In this document: piece by piece, positions 1 through 9,498 of the stretch
Position numbering within the stretch: position 1 is the first letter of the stretch
Layout of the letters: the number at the start of each line of letters is the position of its first letter
Source of the DNA: Leptospira_A soteropolitanensis
GTDB lineage: Bacteria > Spirochaetota > Leptospiria > Leptospirales > Leptospiraceae
NCBI RefSeq assembly: GCF_026151335.1
Contig: NZ_JAMQPP010000008.1
Strand: one strand, 5' to 3'
Length of the DNA: 64,000 nucleotides
The notes under the pieces: generated by a model
What the model was told of the DNA's origin: nothing
The model's database searches: none
The model's input: only the letters and a program-made list of their open reading frames with translations
Program-made: the position numbers and the translations under genes

Positions 1-141
1 TAAAATGTAACCGAATCACATCCGTTAACCGAAATTGATTACAGATACTATGCTTCAAAAACAATTTGAATCCAAAAAAAATCTTGGATCCATAAATCAA
101 AACGTAACTAAAGAAATTTTTGTTAAAGCCACAAATGATCT

Positions 142-1902
142 TTATATTTTAAACCTCCCGATTTCCTCATTTAAAGTCTTTGCAAGTTCACTTAATCGAT
201 TTGCAGCTTCTTTTACAGCGGATACTTCTGATAATTGAGAATCTGAAGAAACAGATACTTCCTTTGTATTTTCATTGATCATGTTTGTTAACTCAATCAA
301 TTGAACCGTGTTTGCATTGAGTTCTTCTGTGCTGGCTGATATCTCTTCTGTTGTGGAAGAAACACCATGAATTTCATCATTTACTTTTTTAATGGCGGAT
401 ATAATCGATTGAAAGGTATTTCCAACAACATTCACCATCTCCACTCCAACACCTACATCCTGATTTCCCTTTTCCATCATCTGGATTGATTCCAGTGTGT
501 TTTTTTGGATTTCGTCAATGATTAAAGAAATTTGTTTGGTAGCTCTTTCTGATCGTTCTGCTAATTTTCTAACTTCATCGGCAACCACAGCAAAACCTTT
601 TCCTTCTTCTCCTGCACGAGCCGCTTCGATTGCCGCATTGAGAGCCAGCAAGTTTGTTTGGCTTGCTATTTGGTTGATCGTTTCCACGATTTGTCCAATT
701 GCTTTAGAGTTTGCGCCGAGAGCGTTGATACTAGAAGAAATTCCATTTACCGAGGAATTAATAATCTCCATCTGATGTATTGTTTTTTTAACAATATCTT
801 GACCTTCCTCTACTTTTTCCAAAACCCCATTTGACAATTCTGAAACCACATAAGTGGCCTCCGCAATTTTTGCTATCGCAAGTGTGTTTTCTTCAACCGC
901 TGATTTGTTTTCAGAAAAGGCTTCTAATTGGGTATTTGAATTGCTTCGCACAGTAGTCATTGATTCTGATATCGTAGCCGCTACATTTGCTGAACCTTTG
1001 GCGCTTTCGATTAGTTTATCTGCTGATTGCAGAACTTCATTGGAAGATTGTGAAACCACTTGAATCATAGTCCTTAAACTATTCGTCATTTGATCAAAAT
1101 CAGTAAGTAGTGATCCAATTTCGTCTTTATATAATTGATTCGATTTTGAAGTTAAGTCCCCTTCTCTCGCTTTTCCGATGAGTGACTTCACATGGTTTAT
1201 TTTTCGCGAAAAAATAGCCGCAAAGAAATAGGAAAATAATAACGAAATGACAGAGGCAAATAGGGCACCGAAAAGAAACAGGTAAGAAAGGGACTTAAGG
1301 CGCTCTTCATAAAAAATGGCTTCTCTACCGCCAGAACCAACAATCCAATCCCAAGGTTCATAATAGATCTGATAGGCAATCCACGAATGAGTTGGTTCGT
1401 TCCCCTCTTGCCATAGTTCATAGACCAATTTCCCAGTTCTTTCCTTATTGGACCAAGTATCTCGAACCGTATACTTTCCATCTACCTGGTAATCCCAAAG
1501 ATTAACACCTTCTATGTTAAAAGGGTTCATTGTAAAAACACCATTCGGATGAGATGCCCAAACCCTCATATCCAATTTGGCAGACATTTTCCCTTTGGAC
1601 AAATCACGGACTCCATCAGAACCTTTAGGTCCCAAAATATAGATTCTTGCCAACTCCTGGGCATCGACTAAACTTATCTTTCCAGCCTTTACATCTTCAT
1701 TTAACAAATCAATGACAGCTACCGAATCTGTTGCCAAAGTTTTAAATAACTCTCCACCAAGGTTTACGATTTGGTTTTTTGCAGATTGATAAACTAGGTA
1801 AAAAACAGGGCCAAGTACTAAGTTGAGAACCAGAAAAATGAAGATCATCAACTGTGTACGAATACTAAGAGAATAGAGTTTATGAAGAGTTTGTTTAATC
1901 AT
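142..1902 (-). CDS. methyl-accepting chemotaxis protein with periplasmic Cache domain
   Basis: Transmembrane chemoreceptor of 586 residues. A first membrane segment lies at about residues 15-37. A periplasmic single-Cache-type sensor (about 45-195) ends in the sCache-like WDWIVGSGG motif, a second membrane segment sits at about 200-228, and a HAMP linker follows. The long helical signalling domain has its conserved hairpin tip (IEAARAGEEGKGFAVVADEV) near residue 424, where CheA and CheW bind. Family knowledge: such receptors sense small ligands and control the CheA kinase. The protein ends soon after the helical bundle, with no C-terminal CheR-binding pentapeptide. It stands alone, with a 303-base gap to the next receptor. 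The ligand cannot be told from sequence. Confidence 0.95.
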   Translation of the reverse strand: MIKQTLHKLYSLSIRTQLMIFIFLVLNLVLGPVFYLVYQSAKNQIVNLGGELFKTLATDSVAVIDLLNEDVKAGKISLVDAQELARIYILGPKGSDGVRDLSKGKMSAKLDMRVWASHPNGVFTMNPFNIEGVNLWDYQVDGKYTVRDTWSNKERTGKLVYELWQEGNEPTHSWIAYQIYYEPWDWIVGSGGREAIFYEERLKSLSYLFLFGALFASVISLLFSYFFAAIFSRKINHVKSLIGKAREGDLTSKSNQLYKDEIGSLLTDFDQMTNSLRTMIQVVSQSSNEVLQSADKLIESAKGSANVAATISESMTTVRSNSNTQLEAFSENKSAVEENTLAIAKIAEATYVVSELSNGVLEKVEEGQDIVKKTIHQMEIINSSVNGISSSINALGANSKAIGQIVETINQIASQTNLLALNAAIEAARAGEEGKGFAVVADEVRKLAERSERATKQISLIIDEIQKNTLESIQMMEKGNQDVGVGVEMVNVVGNTFQSIISAIKKVNDEIHGVSSTTEEISASTEELNANTVQLIELTNMINENTKEVSVSSDSQLSEVSAVKEAANRLSELAKTLNEEIGRFKI

Positions 1903-2205
1903 ACGTTAAAAGTTTTTGTGTGATTTATGAGGAAACAAAACTTCCCATGAATGAAAAGTATTTTTTTAAGATCTTTGTTTTATTATGAATTCGCAAAAAA
2001 AACATCTGTCATTTCCCGCCAACAGCGAAAAAAACATGATACAATCCCTAATCTCTGTAAATAAAAGATTTACCAACCTTGATTCTTTTCCAGGGATAAG
2101 AGACATAGAATCAAATATTAGATCAGTGTTCAGTTACTAACTCTATACATCCAACAATTAGTTACTTCCTTTTACAATATCTGGAAAAAATTTCAAAAGA
2201 TGGTT
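1903..2205. other. intergenic gap between two chemoreceptor genes
   Basis: This AT-rich gap of about 300 bases separates two chemoreceptor genes on the minus strand. It should hold the promoter of the 142-1902 gene, but I could not pick out a convincing -35/-10 pair. No ORF with a ribosome-binding site, RNA gene or strong hairpin was seen. Confidence 0.5.
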
Positions 2206-4050
2206 TTAAAACCGAAACCTGGAAACAATTTTCTCCATCGAATCTGACACCGACTTTAGATGATTTGCCTCTTCCGAAATTTCTTTAAATGTGTTGGAAA
2301 TCTTTGAATGATTTTCCCATAACTCTTGTAAGTTGGAATTTGATTCTTCCGTATATCCGGTTTGCAATTTCATTTCTTCAGTAATTTGTTCCGCATCTTG
2401 TTGAAACTCTCCCACAAGTTTTTTTAAGGATTTTACATTTTCGGAACCGGATTCACTTGTATGACCTAACATCTGAACAACGCTTGAAATTTCTTCAAAC
2501 TTAGATTTTACATCTTCATTGGTAGAAAAGATTTTTTTCATTGATTCCAAACTCTCTTGGGAGGCTATTTGGGATAATTTTACTACACGTTTGATTTCCT
2601 CTATATTTTTAGCTGTTTCATCAGCTAGACGCGAAACCTCTCCTGCAACCACAGCAAAACCACGTCCCATAGATCCAGCCCTAGCTGCTTCAATCGATGC
2701 ATTGAGAGAAAGTAAATTTACACGGTCAGAAATATCTTCTACGATAGAGATTGTGGCTTTAATATTTTCGCTCATTTGGTTCATCACCTCTACTTTCTCA
2801 TAAGCAGATTGAATGGCATCCTTTGCAACTTGCACTGTCCCAATCGAGTGTGCGGTGTTTTTCGCTAGCTCCTCTGCCCTTTCTGCAAGTTCTGTCATCT
2901 CATTGGTAACCCGAGTAAGTTCCGTTGCCAAATAATTAGTTTTGTTTTTTTGGGAAATAACACGTTCGTAAGTTGCCTTTGATAGATTTTGGATGTGATT
3001 CACCGACTCAAATGTAGAATCTAGTTTTGTTTTTTCAGAACTAACTTGGGAATCAATGACGCTACCTTTATCTAATATTAGCCTGGATGTTTCCAAAAGA
3101 GAAAAGGCTTCCTCCTTAGCTTTCCTAAAGTATTGCCGTAAAGACTCCATAAATAAATTTAATTTTGTGATCGTATGACTTAGATTTGTTGCAGAAAGTT
3201 GAGGAATCGTCTCTGACAACTCTCCCTTATATAACTTTTCAATAGAATTGTTTAGATTATCAATATCTTCCTTTAATGATTTACTTCCCACATAAGCTGC
3301 ATAAATGATAATCACTACCATCATAATAAAAACGATGGGCATCTGATAGAACCAGTAAGGAGATCTAAATTCCGTAAATAAAATCAGGAACAGATAATAA
3401 CCGAATGTCAACATTGGCAAAAGAGCAACGGCAATCATAGTAAATAGGTTTCTCTTAAAGACACCAAAGATACGAATTTTTGTTTCATCTAAAAAAACTT
3501 CCGATAGTTCTTTTGCTTTTAGAACAGGACTCAAATAAACTTCTGTTTGGAAATAAAAAGCAAGATAGATTATAGGCGAAAGCATGATACAGGCATAAGG
3601 CAAAGCCAAAACATCCTTCCAAGGAAGGTCGAGGAAGGTGACTGCCAAAACAGAAAAACCAAAAATGGAAACGGTCCACCGGATGAGTATGACCCTTCCT
3701 TCCCAATGGGGATGCTCCAAAAGTCTCTTTTTTAAATCTGCAAGTGTAATTGGATCTGAGGTTTTTGTGAAATTTAATAATTCTTGTAGCCTTTTGTTTC
3801 TAAGAACAATACCAATCACCAAAGGAATTAAAGAAAGGAGTGTACCTAGAATTCCAAGTTTGATAAGGGTATCTATTTCAAAACGTGAGGCAAATAAACA
3901 AAAATTGATAAAGTAAGGAAAAATTAATAAGTATAAAGGAGCTTCAATCGCAACAGTTAATTTCCGGATGAGTGAGTTTTGATTCATTTGCTTTTTATCC
4001 GCCTTTGAATTTGGACAATATTCCAAAAAATCCAAAGAGACTTCATCCAT
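2206..4050 (-). CDS. methyl-accepting chemotaxis protein with six-helix membrane N-terminus
   Basis: Chemoreceptor-like protein of 614 residues. Instead of a periplasmic sensor it has about six hydrophobic helices in residues 35-275, with only short loops. This suggests it senses the membrane, a small permeant signal or an internal cue. A HAMP-like stretch and a long coiled coil follow. The signalling hairpin tip (SIEAARAGSMGRGFAVVAGE) is near residue 460. The first ATG has no visible Shine-Dalgarno sequence; an in-frame ATG 63 bases downstream (start 3987) would drop 21 hydrophilic residues and is a real alternative. It has the same orientation as the neighbouring receptor but is not closely coupled to it. 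Family assignment is firm; the signal is unknown. Confidence 0.93.
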   Translation of the reverse strand: MDEVSLDFLEYCPNSKADKKQMNQNSLIRKLTVAIEAPLYLLIFPYFINFCLFASRFEIDTLIKLGILGTLLSLIPLVIGIVLRNKRLQELLNFTKTSDPITLADLKKRLLEHPHWEGRVILIRWTVSIFGFSVLAVTFLDLPWKDVLALPYACIMLSPIIYLAFYFQTEVYLSPVLKAKELSEVFLDETKIRIFGVFKRNLFTMIAVALLPMLTFGYYLFLILFTEFRSPYWFYQMPIVFIMMVVIIIYAAYVGSKSLKEDIDNLNNSIEKLYKGELSETIPQLSATNLSHTITKLNLFMESLRQYFRKAKEEAFSLLETSRLILDKGSVIDSQVSSEKTKLDSTFESVNHIQNLSKATYERVISQKNKTNYLATELTRVTNEMTELAERAEELAKNTAHSIGTVQVAKDAIQSAYEKVEVMNQMSENIKATISIVEDISDRVNLLSLNASIEAARAGSMGRGFAVVAGEVSRLADETAKNIEEIKRVVKLSQIASQESLESMKKIFSTNEDVKSKFEEISSVVQMLGHTSESGSENVKSLKKLVGEFQQDAEQITEEMKLQTGYTEESNSNLQELWENHSKISNTFKEISEEANHLKSVSDSMEKIVSRFRF

Positions 4051-4125
4051 TTTAGTATTTTTTATACAAGAATCGAAAGTAATTGGCGTTCAGAATTCCC
4101 TCTTTGATCCAAGGGAAAGCAAAAA

Positions 4126-5322
4126 TTAAGTAGCTGTTAGCTCCAAAATAGAAATTTCTGAAGGAGCACCGAGGCGGAAGGGAGGACCCCAATACCCAGT
4201 CCCTCGACTAACATAGATTAATGATTTTTTGTATTTATGTAAACCCGAAACGAATTTCTGTGCAAAATAAATGAGTATATTTCCTGGAAAAAATTGGCCT
4301 CCATGAGTATGTCCCGAAATTTGTAAGTTGAACCCAGCTTCACTTGCTTCATAAATACTATTGGGTTGGTGAGCCAGTAAAATCTTATAATCACAACCCT
4401 CTCCCCCCTCCAATGCTTTTTTAGGATTTGTTTCGTGAGATCGAATTATCTTTCCAGCAGATAGATCTGTAACTCCAGCCAAAAGCAATTTCGATTTACC
4501 AACCGAGAGAATTTGATTCTCGTTCAGTAAAATATTTACACCTAATTTTTGTATCTCGGGTAGCCAGGACAAAACTCCCGAATAATACTCATGATTTCCA
4601 GTTACGTAAAAAGTTCCGTATTTTGATTGGATGTTTCCTAATGGCTTCAAGTGATGTTTAAGGGTTGTCACAGGACCATCCACTAAGTCTCCAGTGATCA
4701 CAACGACATCTGGTTTTTGGAGGTTGATCCTTTTAACTACTCTTTCCAGAAACTTACCTTTGATTGTCGGCCCGATGTGTACATCAGAGATTTGTACGAT
4801 CTTAAAACCGACCAAGTCCGGATGTAGGTCTTTAGCAGGAACAGATACCCGTTTGTATTGCAAACGAACATGAGCATTAAAAAAGCCAAGGGAACTGAGT
4901 GCTGTCGCTGCCACAATGGTTGAAAAAGCTAAACTAAAGTTTTTTACCTCGCTCACTCCATCTAACGGAAATCCAAATTGGACTAAACTAGAAAATAGAA
5001 TCTGTGAATAACTTGTGATGATCCCTAAGTCCACCAGACGAAGAAGGTCCATCAAAAGGACTAAGGTAAAGAGAATGGAAAAAAAACCAAAGTTAGTAAA
5101 GGTGACATAGGCAAAAAAAGTCTGCATTTTTTCTCTTTTTGACATCCGGCTTAATGCATAAGTCAATGGAACCAGTAAAACGAGAATCCCAATCCCTAAC
5201 AAAACCAAAGTCACCACCGGCCCATTCAGTGAAAGTCCTGAAATCAAACGAAAGGTAGAATAATAATAGATAAAACCAAGTAAGGATGTCAGAACTGACA
5301 AAAATAAAAAGAATGCTTTCAA
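4126..5322 (-). CDS. membrane-anchored metallophosphoesterase (YkuE-like)
   Basis: Calcineurin-like phosphoesterase of 398 residues. Four hydrophobic helices fill about residues 1-155 and a catalytic domain follows (about 170-395). The dinuclear-metal motifs occur in order: QISDVHIG, ITGDLVDGP, TGNHEYYSG and SGHTHGGQF. This arrangement matches the YkuE group, in which the catalytic domain is tethered to the membrane. Substrates of this group are poorly defined, with phospholipid-related roles suggested for some members. It is divergent from mqo with a gap of about 70 bases and ends 75 bases before the neighbouring receptor gene, so it is probably transcribed alone. Substrate is unknown. Confidence 0.88.
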   Translation of the reverse strand: MKAFFLFLSVLTSLLGFIYYYSTFRLISGLSLNGPVVTLVLLGIGILVLLVPLTYALSRMSKREKMQTFFAYVTFTNFGFFSILFTLVLLMDLLRLVDLGIITSYSQILFSSLVQFGFPLDGVSEVKNFSLAFSTIVAATALSSLGFFNAHVRLQYKRVSVPAKDLHPDLVGFKIVQISDVHIGPTIKGKFLERVVKRINLQKPDVVVITGDLVDGPVTTLKHHLKPLGNIQSKYGTFYVTGNHEYYSGVLSWLPEIQKLGVNILLNENQILSVGKSKLLLAGVTDLSAGKIIRSHETNPKKALEGGEGCDYKILLAHQPNSIYEASEAGFNLQISGHTHGGQFFPGNILIYFAQKFVSGLHKYKKSLIYVSRGTGYWGPPFRLGAPSEISILELTAT

Positions 5323-5393
5323 TCGAGTTACCTCATCTCTTTGGACTGCGTTTTCACCATAAAAGTTGACGATAATAAAACGGAAGGTAAAGG

Positions 5394-6911
5394 ATGAAAG
5401 AAAAAGATACCGTTAGAACAAAGTCCGATGTAATTTTAATAGGTGCCGGTATCATGAGCGCCACATTGGGGGTCCTTTTAAAGGAACTTGCTCCCCACCT
5501 AACAATCACTGTATTAGAGCGATTAGATGCAGCTGCCAGAGAAAGTTCCAACGCTTGGAACAATGCGGGAACCGGACACTCTGCATTTTGTGAACTCAAT
5601 TACACCATTGAAAACGAAGATGGGTCCATACAAACGAAAAAGGCACTTCAAATTGCAGAATGGTTTGAAACTTCCAAAGAGTTTTGGGGTTATTTAACAG
5701 GTATCAAGAAAATCCTGGATGCAGATGAATTCATTCACTGTGTGCCTCACTACAGTTTTGTTTGGGGAAAAGAAAATGTTTCCTTTCTCCGTAAGCGTTA
5801 TGAGGCCTTAAAAAAATATGAGCTGTTTAAAGAGCTAATTTATTCAGAGGACAGAAAAACTGTAACCGAATGGTTACCCTTAGTGATGAAGGGTAGGGAC
5901 CATTCAGAGCCAATTGCTGCAACCAAAATGGAGTTAGGAACTGATGTTAATTTCGGAACCTTAACAAGGGCTATGTTTCGGTATTTAGAAAGTTTTCCTG
6001 ATGTGCATGTACATTATTTCGAAGATGTTAAAGATTTGGAACGTGCACAAAACGGAAACTGGCACCTAACTTCAAATAATATTCAAACTCATGAAAAAGA
6101 ACACCATGAAGCAAAATTTGTTTTTATTGGTGCAGGAGGAGGAAGTCTTCCTCTTTTAGAAAAATCAGATATTCCAGAAGCATCTGGATTTGGCGGATTT
6201 CCTGTGAGTGGTCAATGGTTACGATGTCGCAACCGTGAAGTGATCCAACAACATTTTGCAAAAGTATATGGAAAAGCAGATGTTGGTTCCCCTCCTATGT
6301 CAGTACCTCACTTGGATACAAGAATCATCGAAGGAAAAAAGGAATTACTATTTGGTCCTTATGCTGGTTTCACAACAAAGTTTTTAAAAAAAGGATCTTA
6401 TTTAGATTTAGTAAAATCATTAGAGTTTGACAATATATTTCCTATGTTATCTGCGGGTATGCACAATCTCCCTTTAACCAAATATTTGATTGGTCAGGCC
6501 ATGCAGTCCCATGAAGATCGAATTGCAGCGCTTCGAGAATATTTCCCAGAAGTTAAATCGGAAGATTGGGAATTGGTTGTTGCGGGCCAACGAGTGCAAG
6601 TGATTAAAAAGGATGAAGAAGAAGGAGGAGTCCTTGAATTTGGAACAGAAGTAGTAGCTGCAAAAGATGGATCTTTGGCTGCTTTACTTGGTGCAAGTCC
6701 AGGCGCGTCCACTTCCGTTTCTATTATGTTAGAAGTATTAGCAGACTGTTTTCCAAATGAAATGTCATCGAATGAGTGGAAATCAAAATTAAAAGAAATG
6801 ATTCCGAGTTTCGGGGAATCGATGAAAGATAATCCAGAAGTTTGCAGAAAAAGTCGAAGGAATACTGAAAAACTTTTGGACCTTTCTCACAAAACAAAAG
6901 TTAACGCTTGA
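5394..6911 (+). CDS. mqo: malate:quinone oxidoreductase
   Basis: FAD-dependent peripheral membrane enzyme of 505 residues that oxidises malate to oxaloacetate and passes the electrons to the quinone pool, replacing NAD-linked malate dehydrogenase in the TCA cycle. The N-terminal dinucleotide-binding motif GAGIMSATLGVLL is at about residues 17-29. The family signature NNAGTGHSAFCELNYT follows near residue 55, and a conserved C-terminal GASPGASTS segment is present. Length matches the family. The start is supported by a GGTAAAGG sequence directly before the ATG. It is divergent from the phosphoesterase gene and convergent with the OmpA-like gene, so it is a single-gene unit. Other TCA genes are elsewhere in the window (sucB-lpd-sucA, gltA). 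Confidence 0.95.
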   Translation: MKEKDTVRTKSDVILIGAGIMSATLGVLLKELAPHLTITVLERLDAAARESSNAWNNAGTGHSAFCELNYTIENEDGSIQTKKALQIAEWFETSKEFWGYLTGIKKILDADEFIHCVPHYSFVWGKENVSFLRKRYEALKKYELFKELIYSEDRKTVTEWLPLVMKGRDHSEPIAATKMELGTDVNFGTLTRAMFRYLESFPDVHVHYFEDVKDLERAQNGNWHLTSNNIQTHEKEHHEAKFVFIGAGGGSLPLLEKSDIPEASGFGGFPVSGQWLRCRNREVIQQHFAKVYGKADVGSPPMSVPHLDTRIIEGKKELLFGPYAGFTTKFLKKGSYLDLVKSLEFDNIFPMLSAGMHNLPLTKYLIGQAMQSHEDRIAALREYFPEVKSEDWELVVAGQRVQVIKKDEEEGGVLEFGTEVVAAKDGSLAALLGASPGASTSVSIMLEVLADCFPNEMSSNEWKSKLKEMIPSFGESMKDNPEVCRKSRRNTEKLLDLSHKTKVNA

Positions 6912-6931
6912 GTCCAAATTTGATTCCAATG

Positions 6932-6980
6932 GAGCTTCGAAAGATTTTGTAGTTTATTTATTCGTTTTCTTTCGAAGCTC
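6932..6980. repeat. 12-bp perfect inverted repeat at the convergent mqo/OmpA-like gene ends
   Basis: GAGCTTCGAAAG (6932-6943) is repeated as its exact reverse complement at 6969-6980, with a 25-base AT-rich loop. The right arm encodes the last residues of the minus-strand gene (ELRK), and that gene's stop codon lies in the loop. No T-run follows on either strand, so it is not a classical intrinsic terminator. It could protect or attenuate either 3' end. Confidence 0.6.
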
Positions 6981-8219
6981 AATCACCACCTTTTCCTTTG
7001 AATCTACGTTATACAAAGCGGATCCTTGTGTTGAATCGATAATTCTTTTTGCATTTACCCCTTTTTCACGAAGTATCCTCGAAATTGCCTGTGAACGTTC
7101 AAACCCAAGTTCATAGTTTTCATAATTTCCTGGAAGGTCTTCTTTAAATGGCGTTGTGTATGTTATGATAAGTATATCAAAATCTTTATATTCATTTTCT
7201 AAACTACGCGCAATAGCATCCAATCGTGCTCTACCTTCCAAATGGATCCGGCTGGAGGGAAGATCAAAAATTTCACCCGCAAGAAATACAAAACGTTCTA
7301 ATTTAGTTTCCGTTACCGGTTCTTTAGTTTGTTGGTATGGAATTTCAGAACCTACTGATTCCATTACTGTTGTTTTTTGATTTTCCATTTCTGAATTCGG
7401 AACCTTATTTTCAAGAAGGGAAAAATGAACTCCTAAACCTAATTTAAAAAAACTTTCTTCATAATTTCCTTTGTTTCTATGTCCCGAATTGGGGGCTTGG
7501 TATTTCACAATATAAACATTAGAATGTTCCACCTCCGCACTAAGAAAAAACAGAGAATCAAAATGGTATCTGAGTCCTAAGGCGCCAAAAACCCTATTTA
7601 TGTTTCCACCAAACATTTGTTCAGATCCAACTCCACCACCTACCCGAATGTATGGATCAATGGAATCGTTTGGTAAGAAGTGAAAGAAAAAATTTAGATC
7701 TCCTGTACTACCGCTAAATACAGTTCTTCTTTTTTGTACGGCGAGGTCATACGTGTCACCTAAATTCAACTTTTCCAGTTGGGTATTTACATTTGTCCCC
7801 ATAAAAGAAAGCAAAATAATATTTCTTTCCTCTAATGCACGGAAGTAAGAAGAAGTGATCACTTGATTGGAATAAGAAAGCCCAATTCCAAAGTATCGAA
7901 ACAAACCATACTCAAAGCCTAATTCTCCTCCGTGACTGGATAGTTCAGTGCGGTTCTTTACAAATTCGGAATAAACAATATAATTCCCCACTCGGTATAT
8001 GGTATCAACGTATGGTGAGTTCAACATTAAAAAATTAGGTTGGTTTGTGATCTCAACCGATTTTTCCAAACTTCCGGAATGGTTTCCAAGACCAACAGAG
8101 CCGAAACCGTAAAAAACCAAACTCCCCCGATCAAACCCCTCTGCAAACAAAGAAGGCACTAAAAAAAATAACAAAACTCCGATATAAATATAAGAATTTT
8201 TCCACTTCATTTTCTGCAT
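6954..8219 (-). CDS. OmpA-like outer-membrane protein
   Basis: Exported protein of 421 residues. A signal peptide occupies about residues 1-27, with hydrophobic core IGVLLFFLVPSLFA. A region rich in alternating aromatic and glycine residues (about 30-270) is consistent with a beta-barrel. A linker then leads to a C-terminal OmpA-like peptidoglycan-binding domain (about 310-415), with the pattern ILIITYTTP, FERSQAISRILREKGV and RII. Family knowledge: such proteins tie the outer membrane to the cell wall. No good Shine-Dalgarno sequence is visible, and an internal ATG three codons in is equally possible as the start. It is divergent from the FAD oxidoreductase gene. The OmpA domain is moderately diverged, so binding is inferred. 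Confidence 0.82.
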   Translation of the reverse strand: MQKMKWKNSYIYIGVLLFFLVPSLFAEGFDRGSLVFYGFGSVGLGNHSGSLEKSVEITNQPNFLMLNSPYVDTIYRVGNYIVYSEFVKNRTELSSHGGELGFEYGLFRYFGIGLSYSNQVITSSYFRALEERNIILLSFMGTNVNTQLEKLNLGDTYDLAVQKRRTVFSGSTGDLNFFFHFLPNDSIDPYIRVGGGVGSEQMFGGNINRVFGALGLRYHFDSLFFLSAEVEHSNVYIVKYQAPNSGHRNKGNYEESFFKLGLGVHFSLLENKVPNSEMENQKTTVMESVGSEIPYQQTKEPVTETKLERFVFLAGEIFDLPSSRIHLEGRARLDAIARSLENEYKDFDILIITYTTPFKEDLPGNYENYELGFERSQAISRILREKGVNAKRIIDSTQGSALYNVDSKEKVVIELRKKTNK

Positions 8220-8274
8220 GGATGATCGTTCTTTTACAGTAAGGTTTAATCAAGTCGATTTTTTTATAAATCCT

Positions 8275-8302
8275 TGTCACAAACCGACTGCCCTATCTCG
8301 TC
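8275..8302 (+). promoter_or_regulatory. ECF41-type promoter (TGTCACA ... CGTC)
   Basis: TGTCACA (8275-8281) and CGTC (8299-8302) are separated by 17 bases. They match the -35 and -10 elements published for ECF41 sigma factors. The site lies 20 bases upstream of the oxidoreductase ATG, and the ECF41 gene itself follows that oxidoreductase, so the unit is probably autoregulated. A GAGG ribosome-binding site lies between promoter and ATG. Confidence 0.75.
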
Positions 8303-8321
8303 CTTATAGCGAGGTATCAAA

Positions 8322-9494
8322 ATGAAACCAAAAATTTTAATCCTAGGTGCAGGATATGCAGGAATATTAGCTGCCAATCGTTTAGAAAAACAAGTAAAAG
8401 ATGCAGAGATCCTATTGGTCTCGGAATCAACAGAATTTAAGGAAAGAATTCGATTCCATGAATTGGCAAGTTCAGGATCTGAAAAAAAAATAAGAATCAA
8501 AGATCTTCTCAGAACAAATGTTAATTTTTTACAATCAAAAGTAACAAGGATATTACCGAAGGAAAATGCCATAGAAATTGATGGGAACCCAAATTTCATT
8601 GGTTATGACTATCTAATCGTGTCTTTGGGAAGTTCTCAAATTCACAAAATACAAAACGTAACGAATTCAATACAGTCCTACGAATCGACTTCCCATTTTA
8701 TAAAAAAATATAATGAGAAAGAAATTCTAAAACTCGGGATTATTGGTGGTGGCCTTACTGGAATTGAAATGGCTTCTGAATGGAAGTATTTTCACCCCAA
8801 CTCATCTGTTTTCATCATTGACAAAAACGAGTTTGCTTCTTCCTTTTCTGCAAAGGGAAAAAAATATTTACGAACTTATCTATCGCAAAACAATATTCAT
8901 ATTTTGGAGAAAAGGAAAATTCATTCGATTAACGAAAATGAAATTACTTTCGAAGACCAAAACAAAATTTCTTTCGATTGTATACTGAATTGTAGCGGAT
9001 TCAAAACTTCAAATTTACCGAGTGAAGCGGGTTTTACTACCAACGGCCAAAACCAAATTTACGTAGATCCATTTCTCAGATCACTTTCCTTCCAAAATGT
9101 TTTTGTTGCAGGCGACTCCGCATTTTTAGAGAACTCAATTTTACGTATGGGTTGTGTAACTGCTTTGCCAATGGGAGCTCATATTGCAGACCAAATCGCC
9201 AATCAGATGCGAGGGAAAAAACTATCACCTTTTTTATTTCAATTTGCCGGACGTTGTGTTTCTCTTGGAAGAAACGAAGGACTCATTCAATTTACCTATG
9301 GAGATGATAAACCCAAAGAATGGATCATCACTGGAAAGTGGGGTGCGCTCATAAAAGAATTAGTGAATCGGTTTACTATTTTTTCTTTAAAGATGGAGAA
9401 ACGACTCCCTTGCAGATTTTACTTTTGGCCCAAAGGAAATCCAATACAAAAGGACGAATCCGTTTTCACAAAAACTATTTCCATTGAGACATGA
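8322..9494 (+). CDS. NAD(P)/FAD-dependent oxidoreductase (NDH-2-like), predicted ECF41 target
   Basis: Two-dinucleotide-binding-domain flavoprotein of 390 residues. The FAD motif ILGAGYAGILAANRL is at about residues 6-20, a second NAD(P) motif GIIGGGLTGIEMASEW at about 140-155, and the FAD-contacting VFVAGDSAFLE near 262. There is no CxxC redox pair, so it resembles type II NADH dehydrogenases or ferredoxin/quinone reductases more than disulfide reductases. It has no obvious membrane segment. The start follows a GAGG site 8 bases upstream. The stop is 4 bases before the ATG of the sigma-factor gene. ECF41 sigma factors typically control one adjacent oxidoreductase, decarboxylase or epimerase gene, and this fits that role. 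The electron acceptor is unknown. Confidence 0.87.
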   Translation: MKPKILILGAGYAGILAANRLEKQVKDAEILLVSESTEFKERIRFHELASSGSEKKIRIKDLLRTNVNFLQSKVTRILPKENAIEIDGNPNFIGYDYLIVSLGSSQIHKIQNVTNSIQSYESTSHFIKKYNEKEILKLGIIGGGLTGIEMASEWKYFHPNSSVFIIDKNEFASSFSAKGKKYLRTYLSQNNIHILEKRKIHSINENEITFEDQNKISFDCILNCSGFKTSNLPSEAGFTTNGQNQIYVDPFLRSLSFQNVFVAGDSAFLENSILRMGCVTALPMGAHIADQIANQMRGKKLSPFLFQFAGRCVSLGRNEGLIQFTYGDDKPKEWIITGKWGALIKELVNRFTIFSLKMEKRLPCRFYFWPKGNPIQKDESVFTKTISIET

Positions 9495-9498
9495 ACAA

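Noticed and set aside
35..238. 67-codon plus-strand frame at the left edge
   Set aside because: It lies mostly antisense to the end of the chemoreceptor gene and has no ribosome-binding site or recognisable sequence.
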